This document shows, piece after piece, positions 1-12,070 of a stretch of 64,000 bases of DNA (positions are counted from its first letter, which is position 1; each line of letters starts with the position of its first letter). The stretch spans positions 846,501 through 910,500 of the forward strand of contig CM038469.1 of the NCBI GenBank assembly GCA_021464415.1. The letters are read 5' to 3'. A program made the translations under genes and the position numbers. The notes beneath the pieces are model-generated. The model was not told where the DNA came from, did no database searches, and worked only from the letters and a program-made list of their open reading frames with translations. Source of the DNA: Lonicera japonica (lineage: Eukaryota > Streptophyta > Magnoliopsida > Dipsacales > Caprifoliaceae).

Positions 1-1802
1 TGCTGACGCAAAAAATTGAGAAATTTTAATTCTTTGTATTCCAAGGCATTATCTGCTCGAAAAATTTTAATTGAGCGAGAAAATTAGGTTTGAACTATTT
101 GGGCAAAGTTATAATATATCTGTGATAATTCAGAATAATTTTTCATAAGATATATCTAGGTAAAACGAGTATAATCATCTATGAAAATAACAAAATATTT
201 TGACCCCCCCATAGTGGTATGAGGAGAAGGTCCCCATACATCAAAATGAATTAGGTCAAATGGTGCAGAAGAAAGAGAACCATTTTTATTAAAAGATAAT
301 GCAGGTTATTTTTCAAGTTGACATGATAAACAATGAATACTTTCCGTCTTAACTGTTCCTAACCGTCCAGTAGAGATGAGAGATTTAAGTCTAGCGTTAG
401 AAACATGACCTAGACGGGAGTGCCACAATTTTAGAGACGATGTGGGGATAGCAGAGGCAGTACTGAATGTGGGGTTGGTGATATCTAATGGTGTACGAAG
501 ATGAATAAGTTCGAACAAACGACCGACTTTACGGCTTATCCCAATAATCTGCTTCGTCCTTGGATCTTGTACCTGACAACTAGAGGAAGAGAAAACAACA
601 TTTAGACCAAGGTCACAAAGTTGACCAACAGATATAAGATTAATGGTTAACTTGGGTATGTGAAAAGTAGATGGAAGAGAGAGATTATATGTGGATATGG
701 ATCCAATATTGGTGACATGTAATTGAGATCCATCAGCAGTTTTGATGGGAGATGTATATGAGATAGTATTTTTGGAGACAAACATAGTGGAGTCATAAGT
801 CATGTGGTTGCAACAGCCAGAGTCAAAATACCAAGAGTTACCTGAAGTAGTAGACAATGCATTAGACGAGCCAGATAAAACCTGTTTCAACATTTCTGCA
901 AGGTCATTATTAGTGAATGCTGGTGATGGATTAGATAACGTTTGAATGGCAGCAGCAGCAGTGCTAGGTCTACTACTGGTTTGTCTAGCCGGATTCTTAT
1001 AACAATCATAACCATAATGTTTAGGACCGCGCTTGCGACATAATTTGCAAACTCGTTTGGGACAATAAAGCAATGTATGATTAGTCTCATGGCAGTATGT
1101 ACACTCATTTGATGTTTTCTCTAATTTGGAATGAGTAACGGCAAGAACTCCATTTGAAACTTGAGGGTTTGAACCAAGTCTTGTTTCTTCGAAATGAAGG
1201 GTAGTGATAGTATCATCAAAAGTTGGCAATGGATGGCGGTGAAGCAGAGAAGCTCGAATAGGTTCAAATCGATCATGGAGAGCCATAAGAAGGGTCATTA
1301 CTTGCTGTAGGTTTTTGTAGATTTCAAATTTGGCAGCATCAGTGGTGTAGTGCCAGACAGGTTCGGAGGGAGCCAGTTGATCCCATAGGACTTGCATTTC
1401 GGATAAGAACTCATCGATAGACTGATCAGATTGTTGTTTTTTAGAGTGAAGAGCGGTCAATAGTTGATATTGGTGGGCTAGATCTTTGGTGTACCGCAAC
1501 TTGAGAAAATCCCATACTTCTTTACCAGTGGAAAACCTGCCAAATTGTTGACTAATGGTAGGGATAGAGGTATTACGGCACCAAGTGATAATATCGCCAT
1601 TTTTTCCTAACCATTCGTTTTGACGATTTGCAAATTCTTCATCGGTCTCATCTTTCTTTTGTACTAGGACTGTCATTTCTCCGGTAATAATGCGCCAAAC
1701 TCGTCATGCCTGAAGAAAGCTAGTCATTGCCTGGGCCCAATGAATATAGTTTGGTCCATTGAGAGTGATAGAGATAGGTCGGGTAACTTCGGAACGATCC
1801 AT
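1..1802 (-). pseudogene. Copia gag-pol polyprotein, degenerate
   Basis: Retrotransposon polyprotein. The copia-type start (MDRSEVTRPISITLNG) is at 1802. A TGA stop follows near 1709, and the longest open stretch then runs 1676-306. Order seen: copia gag (UBN2-like), a zinc knuckle CX2CX4HX4C (CTYCHETNHTLLYC) followed by a second Cys/His cluster, the aspartic protease core WYFDSGCCNHMT, and the GAG-pre-integrase motif LWHSRLGH with CLSCQL. A TAA ends this stretch at about 306. Past it the integrase frame continues (HFDVWGPSP and FIDDYTRF can be read) with another stop near base 86. Reverse transcriptase and RNase H would lie beyond the window. The stops make this a pseudogene. Confidence 0.92.
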
Positions 1803-2527
1803 AATGTGTATACAAATAAAGGTGCAACTTTAGAGTGGATGGTGGGGTTTGATATAGAGTAAACAGAAAATTATGGGACAAAAATAAAAAATCTCAGAAA
1901 GTTATGGGGCCAAAATAAGAATATCAGAAAGTTTTGTGGTTAAAATAGAAATATCCGAAAGTTCTGGGGGGCAAAATAGAAATATCAGAAGATTCTGGGG
2001 TCAATTTGCAAATAATCCTGACGGCGTCAGGAATATTCCGTCAACGTTAACGGCGTTAGAAATATTCTGTTAGAGTTGACGGTGTCAGGAATATTCCGTT
2101 AACTTTAACGATAAAAGTAACGGCTGTTAACAGAAAAAGGTGCTGACGTGGCAGTGACGTGGCTGACAGGTGGCGATGACGTGGATGACAGGTGGCACTA
2201 GGGCTGACGTGGCGCGCCACGTGGCTTTCTCCTTCACCTGGTGGCGCGTGAGAATGGCGGAGCAGAGTAGCGTTTCTGTTGGCGGCGCGAGAGGGCGCGT
2301 TAGGGCTCTAAATTTGGTTATTCGAACGTTGTTAGGATCGCCTTTTCAAGTAGATCAGAATGGTATGATGGTTGGTTGGTTTGGATGTCTTTTCTGGATG
2401 AACGAGGCTTTTGAACCTCTGTATGTAAATTTATTTATTTTTAAGATGGAGTGGATTTTGTTTATATTGATGTTGGGTTTGTTGGGTGTTGTGGATGTGA
2501 TGTGGTTGTGTTTAATGCATCAACCTT
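1803..2527 (-). repeat. Copia leader with two short tandem arrays
   Basis: Untranslated leader between primer site and gag. About 1870-2000 holds three diverged copies of a roughly 43-bp unit (around 'ggggccaaaatagaaatatc'). About 2020-2130 holds three copies of a roughly 36-bp unit around 'ggaatattccgttaac'. The plus-strand open frame here (2170-2580) crosses the primer site and LTR and has no recognisable domain. Confidence 0.6.
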
Positions 2528-2539
2528 CCTCTGATACCA
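2528..2539 (-). other. Primer binding site (initiator Met-tRNA type)
   Basis: The minus strand reads TGGTATCAGAGG immediately inside the LTR. This is the standard plant copia primer site, complementary to the 3' end of initiator methionine tRNA. Confidence 0.85.
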
Positions 2540-2841
2540 TGTTAAAAATGGAGGAGGAAGAGAAGAAATTTTATTATTGATTTGATGATTTTCTTTACAT
2601 GAGCTTAGGACTATATATATACACAAGAATGGGTTGGTGTGTGGTTGGTGGTGGGTTGGTGTTGACTATGGTGGTGGAGGTTGGTATTGACCACCACCCA
2701 TCTAGAAGCCACTCATCTAGAAGGGTGGTGGTATATGTGTTCATACATGTTCATACTAGAAGGGTGGGAGATATAATGGTTATGTTCATACATGGTCATA
2801 TTCTAACAATGGTTATGTTCATACATGGTCATATTCTAACA
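2540..2841 (-). repeat. 5' LTR of the copia element
   Basis: On the minus strand it starts TGTTAGAATATG and ends TTTTTAACA, giving matching TGTTA/TAACA-like ends. The inner edge abuts the primer site exactly. A short direct duplication of a 31-bp stretch lies at its outer end (about 2780-2841). TA-rich TATA-like sequence is at 2611-2622. The 3' LTR is outside the window. Confidence 0.85.
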
Positions 2842-2921
2842 ATTTGAACACACAAGTTAAATAATACTTTGTTAACTTATTGTTATTATCAAAGTAAGAT
2901 TAATTGACTTTAAGGTCAACA
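2842..2921 (-). repeat. Edge of an LTR-like repeat (same family as 61831-63460)
   Basis: The last 66 bases (2856-2921) closely match 63395-63460, including the terminal 'taaggtcaaca'. The copia element has inserted into this older copy; the rest of it would lie beyond the copia 3' LTR, outside the window. Confidence 0.6.
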
Positions 2922-4393
2922 CTACGTTCTTTGACATATATGTAAATATGTTGAAATATATGATGATAAATACTCTACTACACTCCTCTAGCACACCTCT
3001 TTTACTTATTTTGTGGAGGACAAGCGTGCATTCTGGTGCAGCAGTGCATGACATTACAATGTATGTCAGTACGTACGTGCACTCTGTAAATATATAACTT
3101 TGGTGCTCTTTATCATGTACATTTGGAGCTGCAGCTTTTCTGTATATTGAATTGAACACACCATTCGTGCCTCGTGGGGTGGGCTAGACTAGATTCCTTC
3201 AAATCAAGTGTACTTTAAAAATTCCCTTTCTTTTATTTTCCTTTTTCTCTTTAGCCTATATAGCGCAATCCAGCATGTAGGCATATAGTAAACGAAGCCT
3301 ACGAGAAGTCGAGAACTAGTAACTAACTATTTAATTGATCGTGGGAAACAATATTAACTACTATGGGTGTACTACGTACTGCTATATATCTACCATTTGG
3401 GGTCATTAGCAGCACCAAATTATTATAGGTTCATGAATGGGGCTCCACTTTAGAATGAGGAAGGAGCGAAGGGCCACACCCCAGGTTTGAAGCTTGATAT
3501 TTATTTACAACTAATGGCTTGATAGAATGATTAGATGTCAAGGGTGATCCTAGCATTTTTGATCACTTGTTAAATTAATTTGTCATATTTGGGCGATTGC
3601 AATGATTCCTCAGGGAGATCTAATGTGAAAGTTTTATGTTTCAATCAAATATATGTACCGTAACTCATTGCTAGAATTGCTTGCTATTTATTACCTAAGT
3701 ACGGGTAAATCTGGTTCGTTAGATACAGAATGAATTCGAATTTTATCACATTCTGTTTTTATTTCCTTGAAAGGACAAAACAAACACTGCTCTTCAATAA
3801 AATTTTAAGGATTGTTAAGTTTGAATAGTATCAATTGAAAAAGTTCATTTTTCAATGGTTAGTAAACTTTTAACATTCCTTACCTAATAGCCACACCTGG
3901 GGGGTTCCAATAATCAAAGTACAACAGGTAGGAATAATAAAAATGGCTAAATCTAGAATTTCTAGGCTAAAGATAAAAATGGTTGAGCAACTTAGTAGAA
4001 TCATCATCATCAACTTGTCAATCCAACACTAGTTATGACATGAAGACCGGATAGCAGGTCTGCTTGGTCCTCTCTATTCAATGAAAACGGTCCAAATTAA
4101 TTTCAATTCAATAATACACTGGTATCAACATACATCAGTTAATTCAATATTGATTTAATCCTAAGGTCGCTTTCTACAATTGATTGGAAAGAAATACATT
4201 AATTCATTGATCCCTCTCCTTCCCATATATACTTTTCCATCTTGGCCTTCTTCTGTTTGCACTATGAAAAATGAGACAGAGAATAACATTTGTGATCAAC
4301 TAAGGCCAAATCGTGAAGAAGAAACCCATACATGTAAGAATTAATTAATAATACAAGATGATCGATGATGAAGATGAATATATGCGTATTAAT
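2922..4393. other. Intergenic region downstream of the GRAS gene
   Basis: AT-rich sequence with no gene, RNA or element that I can recognise. It contains the 3' flank of the minus-strand GRAS gene. Confidence 0.5.
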
Positions 4394-7020
4394 TCAATAT
4401 CGCCATGCAGAAGCAGCAATAATGGCTCTATCCTCCCAGCCCAACAGCAAGCAACCACTGTCCTCCGTTAACCTATATCCATCGCAGGAATACAAACCCA
4501 ACAATATCTTGGACTGAGTGACCGCATTTCCACTCAGTGGCACCCCTTGGAACCCTTTGCTCTCCATGATCTTCCTCCACTTTTCCAGCCTCTCGTGCCT
4601 CATCACCCTCTCCACCCCCTCGCATGCCACTATGTTCCTTATCTCCGGCCCAAATATATACTGCTCCACCTTTGCCCTCTGTGCCGACTCAGGCGGGAAC
4701 GTTGCATCCAACGAGTCAAATATTGCAGAATAATAATGCAGGGCCTCAAGGAATCTCCCCAGAAAGTAGGGCCCGTTGTGGCTCGCTTCTTGTTCAACAA
4801 TTGTTACAATATTCGGCGCTTGGTCTCTAATCACTGCCAGTAAATTGCTGAGGCAGTTGCTAGGAACTCGTTGGAGCCGGTTGACTGAATTAACTGCTAG
4901 AGCCTCCCCGACCCTTCTGTTGAACATGTGGGGTTTCAGGTCTTCAAGTTCCTCACCAACTGGGTGGAATTGAAATGGGACGTGTAGAGAGTGGGCTAGT
5001 TCAGTTAAACATCGTCCGGTCTCCCACACAGCCTCTGGAGATGATCCAACTCCAGTTATTCGGAGAAACGGGGGCCCACCTGGCCGAGCAGCTAGGGCTT
5101 GCATGAAAGCAGGCCATTGGTAACCTTGGAGGATGTCCAAGTCAATAACATGCACACGCTCTTCAGCGTCAAAGGCCTCGAAGATTGCTTGGTTTGCTGT
5201 GAAGTGAGCAAATTTTATGTATGGGCAAGCTTGGTAAAGAATCTGGTAAATCTTGAGGATTTCTAAAGAGTTCGGAGGGAAAGGAGTGAAGGGCTTTGTG
5301 GTGGTGGATTTTGTGGTTGTGAGGGTTGCGGTGAGTCTTGCGCTTAGGGCTTCAGTAAAGCAGGAGGCAACTCGCTGCATGGAATCACCGAGCGGGGTGA
5401 CCACTCGGTTGAGGTGGTGGAGGTATCTCCTTGCTAACATGTAGTCCTCTTTCGCAACGGCTTCTGCACAGGCAAGGAGGAGGTGCACCAGTTGAAGCCC
5501 GCTATCTTGCTCCTGCATGGACAATATACAATTCCAAAGTTAAGTATGTCTGGCTTACATGTGTTAAGTTGCAAGTAACAATATGTATATATATAAATTT
5601 TTTTGGCTGATGAGTAATTAAACATTGACAGCAAACTCGTTGGATTGGATTAAATGATAGAGTAGCCATGTTGGTAGTCTTATGATTAAGTTTGTGCACC
5701 GCTATTTTCATCTGCAAGTACAGGTGTAAATGCATAGAGAGGAAGCTCTCATTAGTTATGGAGTACAGATTTTTTCGGGAACTTATCTGGTTAAATTCTG
5801 TATATCGAATGAGGGCGAGAGAATTGTGGGTAAAGCGTATTTTGCATATCATTTCATCTACGAATTTTGGTCAGAAAAGTTGGCAAGTGTAACAATATTA
5901 GCCTTTTATGTGCATTATTATTTGTGTCCTGGACGGGGAAGAAGAAGTTAAAAGGGAGTTTTACCTGGTCTGGGCAAAGTGATAGAGGTACCACCAGGTT
6001 ATGAGTAGTATTATGTGGTGGTGGTGGTGGTGGTTGTTGTTGTGCCCTATGGTGCGGCTGTGGTGCTGGTATTTGCTGTTGTCTTTGTTGTTGCATTTGT
6101 TGCTGCTTTTCTTGCTGCTGCTCTTGCTGCAATTGTTGCAACAGTGGTGCAGTTGAAATAGAATCCGTCTGATAATACGTATCGTTGCTCTCGTGGGAGA
6201 GTTGCGAAACGTCTTGGACCGATGACATTGTAGTAGTAGTATCGCACCCCGATCCACGAAGCCTTGAAGAAGTCGGCAGCGCCAGGGTATCCAACAATGC
6301 CGGAACTGTAGTTGTCTGCGTGTCGTGACAATCAGACGATGAACTCCCAAGATTACTCATCAGTGGTTCCATACAAGTAGTTGTTGAGTAGGAGGATAAA
6401 AACTCATTGTCGTTGTCATATCTCTCGTAATCGTCCAAGAAACTCTCTAGAGCAGGAAGCGAGAGGTTCTCCACTTGCATGAACTGATTATTGTTGCTAT
6501 TATTTGGAGAGTTGAAAACCTTGTGTAGAGGGCTCATTCCTTTTCCCCTGTAATAAGGTCCAAGGGGAGACGAAGAGTTCCGAGGAGGAGAGCAAACCAA
6601 AAGAGACTGCCCATGCATCGATTGGACATAGTTGTAACTGTAATTATTGAAGTTGTTGCATTGCCGGGACTGGACTACATTGTTGTTCCTCAACGGGGAA
6701 GAGATCATGAAATCGTCTCCTTCCCCGTCGAGCTGATCTGAAAGAAATGACTCCCACAATGAGGAGCTGTCAGGGGACTGGATTTCGACATCCCCGTCAG
6801 CTACCTCAAATTTCAGTGCAGGAAAGCTGAGACTTGACGGGGTTATGCTATTGTGCTCGAGTTGTTCTAATGATAATGACGACGTGGGAGGAGGAGCAGG
6901 AGGAGGAGGTATCTTCTTTGTAGATTCGGTGACGGACGACTCCTCAGGCGAGGATGGTTGCATTTTGGTGCATGAATTTTCAGTCTTTAGAGACCCAACC
7001 TCACTCTTCAAACTCCCCAT
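4394..7020 (-). CDS. RAM1: GRAS transcription factor, RAM1-like
   Basis: Two coding exons: 7020-5965 and 5512-4394. The intron (5964-5513) has GT-AG ends and phase 0, joining PDQ to EQDSGLQ; the product is 724 aa. Residues 1-350 are a disordered N-terminus with Ser/Asn/Pro runs and a Gln-rich tract near 290-325. The GRAS domain fills the C-terminus: leucine heptad I ([15 protein letters not shown], from about 356), the VHIID motif as VHVID (472-476), leucine heptad II, a PFYRE-like region, and the SAW motif ending [14 protein letters not shown]. The N-terminal SLKTENSC and [11 protein letters not shown] blocks and the LHRI sequence point to RAM1, the nuclear regulator of arbuscule development and lipid supply in mycorrhiza. 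Other SCARECROW-like GRAS members are the alternative. GRAS membership is certain; RAM1 orthology is from recall. The frame is intact. Confidence 0.85.
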
Positions 7021-7516
7021 ACTACTACGAAAAAGTTGTTACTCATCTTTCTTCTTTCCTTCCTTTCTCTCTCTACTTTTTTTTTTCAAAAATAAAAATA
7101 AAAATTGCAGTCTTTAAGCTGATGTTTTAGGTTTCTCTCCTTCCTCCATAGTTATCATCAGTACAGACGAATTGGAGAAGAATTAAAAGTGAGAAATGTG
7201 TGTAGCTCTCTTTTTATTGCAAAATAGTTTTTCTCTTTGTCCATATTGAAACGGAGGAGGGAAACTAAAGACAGATGAGGATTTTGAATTGATGTGCATG
7301 GATGTTAGTGATTGAATTGCCTTTTTCCCTGCATTGTCTCATGATAAGTGTCCTTTAGTCTCTCTCTATATATATATTAATTAAGCAACCTACTTAATAA
7401 CTTAGACCATCTCTAATACGTTTTTCAAAAGAGGCTCCTTAAATATATATTTTGATAACTTATTTAGTAATTTAAAGAGTACTTTAAAATAACTTTAACA
7501 AATTTCTTAAATGATA
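7021..7516 (-). promoter_or_regulatory. Upstream region of the GRAS gene
   Basis: 5' flank and probable 5'UTR. Pyrimidine-rich tracts (plus strand 7035-7090) lie next to the start codon. A TATA-like run (7364-7377; minus strand TATATATAGAGA) lies about 345 bp before the ATG and could be the core promoter. I could not identify a mycorrhiza-specific cis element. A Stowaway MITE begins right after. Confidence 0.35.
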
Positions 7517-7769
7517 CTCCTTTCGTTCTAAATTGCTGGTCCCTTTTGAGAAATCCAAATTATTAAGGACCCAACATCATTATTGTACTTTTTGCTTAAT
7601 TTACATTTACTTTCCCTTTTTACCTTTTTCTTTATTCAAAACTTTTTCTAGAAAAGTGAAAGTACAAAAGGGTAAAATAGGGATGTATTTATCTTTTATA
7701 GAAAGTGGACATTTATTTTGGGACATCAAAAAATGGAAAGAAGAACCAGCAATTTGAAGACGGAGGAAG
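7517..7769. mobile_element. Stowaway-like MITE (Tc1/mariner type)
   Basis: 253 bp flanked by TA on both sides (7515-7516 and 7770-7771). Ends are inverted: CTCCTTTCGTTCTAAATTGC on the left; the right end read in reverse is CTTCCTCCGTCTTCAAATTG. TA duplication and the CTCCnTCCGT end are the Stowaway signature. Non-coding. Confidence 0.8.
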
Positions 7770-7992
7770 TAATATTTTAATATTTTTCTTGTTCATAACA
7801 ATTAATGATGTTGGTCTCTTGTTTGACCAAAACAAATTTCAATCAAATAAAATATTTAAAAAAAATATTTGAAGAGCACCTTTTCACTAACCAAATTTGA
7901 AAATAGAGAATAACACTTCAAAATATAGAGCAATTTTGCTATTTTTATTGGAACCAATTTTGCTTATGTGGCTCTTAAAAAAAATGCACTTA

Positions 7993-8426
7993 GGATGGTT
8001 TTATTTAACCACCACCACCACCACCCCCCCCCCAGCGCGCCTCCGAATCTTTCACAAACACCCTTTCAGAATTTAACTAAAAGCACATTTTAATACCCAT
8101 TATTTATCACAAACACTCCTTCCATTGCCTGATATAAAGCGAGTGATTAGCAATACACTCTCTCCATTTGAATCGAGTTTATGTGAGTGCACTCACTTCT
8201 AATTAGGTGGATCTTATTTGAAAAATACTCCAGCACTCCATTGCCTGATATTAAGTAAATTCTTACTAACAAACTCTCCCTAAATGAGCCAAGTGTATGT
8301 ACGACTGCGCTCACCTCTTATTAGGTGAGTTTAGGAGGGTGTTAGTGACAATAAATTTACCTTTGGGGAGTGTTTATGACAAGAGGGTGTTTATAACAAA
8401 TATGGATAGTGTAAATAAAACCGCCC
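7993..8426. mobile_element. MITE-like element, copy 1 of a local family
   Basis: Left end GGATGGTTTTATTTA, right end in reverse GGGCGGTTTTATTTACAC. Internal phrases (cacaaacactc, ccattgcctgatatta, gtgagtgcactcac, gggtgtttataac) recur in 60891-61262. An ACC-repeat followed by a C run lies at 8010-8033. TSD is unclear. Non-coding. Confidence 0.6.
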
Positions 8427-9842
8427 TTTAAAAAACTTGTAAAAGATGCTCCTAGTAACTCAGCGGCTACAATCTTTATGTCCTAAATGAAGAATTCGAT
8501 CTACTTTTTAAAATATATAATTAAGTACTAGATTTTACAACTTATAATAGTAAAATTTTCTGAAAGTTACTAAAGAATGAAAGCAACTTACTTTTTTCTT
8601 TTAAAATAATTTTACCTAAAATATTTTTTCTTTTGACTCCATCGGAGCTCAAGTACAAATATTGCAAATTTATCTTTTCATTAAATCTGCAATCAATTAA
8701 TGTTATAAATTTTAGTGTATTTTTATTTTTGAACAAATTGAGATAAAAATTTTGGTGCAAATCAATTTTTGCACTAAATTTGTAGACAATTAAAAATGTA
8801 AATTTTAATGCAAATTTATTTTTGCACTATATAAAAATTATCACTAGAGTTTCAAGGACTTGATCGAATCTTTGGCAAGAATCGCCGGAGGTTTGATAGG
8901 CAGTGGTGGTTGAAGTGACCTAACAACCATTAACAGAAATAAAGAAATAAAAGATTGTGTTAAAAGTATAATTGACCATTTAAAAAAAAGAGCCGTATTA
9001 TTTTAATTAATAAATATTAAAAATTGTCCTTATATCTAAAATAAATTGTGTAGAAAATATTTTATATAATATAGAATAAGAAAGTGTGGGAGCATAGAAT
9101 TTTGTTATAGTAAGATTAGGCTGGCCCTACCTTTTGGAGGCCCACATGTCGAATATAACCCAATGGCCGAGTAAGGAAGAAGCTGAGAAGTGCGACATGG
9201 AATGATAACATTAGCATTGTGCCGAGGATAACGGAACTCGGCCAACATCACCTAGAGGTACGCCACGTGACCAACATGTGAAAAGACACAAATAATGCGT
9301 GGGGAGAATATTACCGAATCTTATGGACCATTAATATAATCATGTTGGTTCCCACAAAATCGTGACAGTCGTGTAATACTAAAGTTTTTTAGTTATGAAT
9401 AAGGGAAAAGTGCTGGAGTGTTATCCAACCTTACCCTCTTTAGTCATTTTACCATTAACCCTAATGAGTATATGTAACCCTAATTATGTACGTATAAATA
9501 GAATGGGGATGGCTCAGAAAAGGGATTCGGATTCCCACCTTTTGGTTCTGAGAAGCTAAGTGTAAGAAAAGAGAGCTAGTTGCTTGTCTTCTTCATTAAT
9601 TGCCTTGAGAGCTAAATAAAAAACATACACAATGCGGAAGTACTCTAGACCTACTATCCATTGATTAAGAGAACCATCCTTAAACAAAAATATGTTTTCA
9701 TTCCTTGCATATTTTACCACTCCATTGAACACGCTAATGATTGTTTTTCATTGAGGGTTGGGCCTAAATTTTTGGTCACCTATAGAAGGTGACCTTGACA
9801 TATAATTATGCAAAGCGATAAATGAAGAAAATAAAGAGTTAT
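8427..9842. repeat. Intergenic; possible LTR remnant at about 9086-9650
   Basis: Mostly anonymous AT-rich sequence. 9086-9650 is richer in GC and has a promoter-like TATA (gtataaataga, 9491-9501) and a hairpin arm pair CCGAG/CTCGG around 9219-9243, as seen in some LTRs. I found no second copy and no TG...CA borders with a TSD, so this is a weak call. Confidence 0.25.
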
Positions 9843-10219
9843 GGTGTGTTTGTTTAGTCGTCTAAATTTGAAAAATGAAAACAAATTTTGAAGTTTGAAA
9901 ATTGAATTTAAAAAATCTATTTGTTTTATTTTTGAATGTTATATTTGAATAGATGGTATTGTTCAAATATATTACATTTAAATGATAAATAAATGTTAAT
10001 TGGACAAATTTACCAATACCACTTATTTTATAAAAATAACTATATTTAAAAGAATAATGATCAAAGATGTATTTTACTTCAATAAAAATTAAGATTTCAC
10101 ATTTAAAATGCAAGACTATCTCTAATTTTTTTAAAAAAAACAAAATAAGCATTTAGATCTAAATTTTTAAACCAACTCTTAAATTTAAAACTTAAAATCT
10201 CTTAAACAAAAGTAGTGCC
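9843..10219. mobile_element. Possible MITE with imperfect inverted ends
   Basis: The left end GGTGTGTTTGTTTAG resembles the reverse of the right end (GGCACTACTTTTGTTTAAG). The interior is very AT-rich and non-coding. No clear target duplication. Confidence 0.4.
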
Positions 10220-12070
10220 TTAATTACCGAGAGAGATGGCAGTAGATTTGTCTTGTTGGTAAGAGCTGAATCAGGAAGAATTTTAGGGAAGTCCTAATCT
10301 GGACAAATTTTAGTGGGTCCCACTTACTTCGGGGCCGGCCATGTGCAGGGAGAGTTGGAATAATGGACCACGTATTTGTCCAAATTGTAATATGATAATA
10401 ATAAGAAGAATGGTAAATAAGATACTCCATTTGCATGTATAAACATACATTGAAATCATTAATTGGTGGAAGGAGAATGAACGATACATGCATATTTATT
10501 TATATAATAATTAAAGAAGACGAAAAAGAGGACATTGGCGAAGTCGTTTGCGTCGGTGGCGCCGCCTAAGCTTTGGATTTGCCAAAGGAATGAACCCCCT
10601 TTGTCTCCTCCTTTCAACCTTTTCTTCCCACTACTCGGCATCTCTCTCTTTCTGTTCATTTCTAATTATTTTTAGTATATGCTACAAAATCCCTTATATT
10701 TTAGTAAGAAAATTGGTGTTTTTGAACAAATTGTCAAAATTGCAAGGTTAACTGAAAGCGTGCAAAGGTTATATTTATTTGGTTTTTATCTTCCCTGACA
10801 CATTTATTCGAACCCTAAAAACATTCCTTATTTCAGCGGCTAACAGAAATATTGATTAGTCATAGAATGTAGTAGTTGCTAACTTGATATTGGTAAACTT
10901 TATCAACCATGGCAGTAGTTGAAACTATTTTTTTTATTATTATTACACTCCCTGTCAGTTATATGTACATATATACACATACAGTCAGCTTCAAGAAAAA
11001 AACTTATTTCTTTTAGTGGAAGAATGATTTTCATCTTTTGAAGGGGGTAAAATAATTAAAAATTTTGATGAAATTTGGTGAATACAGTAGCTATAATGAA
11101 TAGACCAACTCCGATATAAAATTTCAATGGCCAGAAATATACACATAAATTAATCTCTAGTTCACCCATTTCCATCACCACCAATTTCAATAAAGTCCAT
11201 TATTTAGTTGAAAAAGAAGTCTTTTCTAGAGCTTGAATGTATATATATAGGATATTTTATAAACCTTTCATCCTATACTCAATACATATGTGTCTTTACT
11301 TCTGAACTAGTACACTTCATTAGAATGCAAACACATAAGTAACTACAATGTTTTGCTCAATTAGGAACTTGTCTTATTCTTCACACGGCAATAGCAATAG
11401 CAATAAGCCAAGAACAATGTCAATGGGGGTGTGATGTTCGTTAGTTAGGTTAAAAAGAATTGGTTTAAAACACTTTGGTGATGGTTAGAAGCTAGTTTAG
11501 TTGACCATTGATATACTGGGGAAACGACAGTGCAAAAGGTCATGTGCCTCCAAAGCACGAACAAGTCCACAGTTTGAAAAAGTAGTCCACATTCCATAGA
11601 AAGAGGACAAGCTAGCAGCTGCTTGGACTTGGAGGGCTAAAGCCCTTTGAAAACATGGAATGCCTGCTCAGATGCGGGATTGGGTACGTAGAGGGCACAG
11701 AGGAGGCACAGGCCTGCTACTGATCCGCTCGTTGGCTACAACATTTTCTTAAAAAAAAGTGCACAAGTCAAAGTGGAACTTTTAATTTGAGACGGTATGT
11801 ATAGAGGTGGTTTCTCTTGTTTAGGTTTTTAAGCCCTCCAACACAAAGCATGGATGAATTCCTTGATTCCATCTTCATAAATTATTGCAGAAATTTGCAA
11901 GTAGAAAATAAAAATAATAATAATAAAAAAATTGGCTTTGTGAACTTACTAATGAACTCATCAGTCGATGAGTGAGTGTACATGTGCGATTGACAATAAA
12001 GTCTAATCCAACAACACACAACAAGCCTTAAGATCTAATGTGATGTCTAAAATTGTGCTACTCGCCACAA
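10220..12070. other. Intergenic region downstream of the kinesin gene
   Basis: AT-rich. A 66-aa minus-strand frame (10659-10459; MPSSGKKRLKGGDKGG near its start) lies in a locally GC-richer patch but matches no family I know. The segment 11640-11740 is also GC-richer without a readable gene. Nothing else supported. Confidence 0.4.

Larger units (their letters stand above)
1..2841 (-). mobile_element. Ty1/copia LTR retrotransposon, 5' part (truncated by window edge)
   Basis: The element reads right to left: a 302-bp 5' LTR (2540-2841), a tRNA primer site directly after it (2528-2539), an untranslated leader, then gag, protease and the start of integrase, running off the window at base 1. The outer LTR edge is followed by atttg (2842-2846), the expected 5-bp target duplication, but its partner lies outside the window. 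The coding region has at least three in-frame stops, so this copy is not autonomous. It is inserted in an older LTR-like repeat whose end survives at 2842-2921. Confidence 0.9.

Noticed and set aside
2170..2580. 136-aa plus-strand frame
   Set aside because: It crosses the copia leader, primer site and LTR in antisense.
10459..10659. 66-aa frame in GC-richer sequence
   Set aside because: No family, no neighbouring exons, single frame only.
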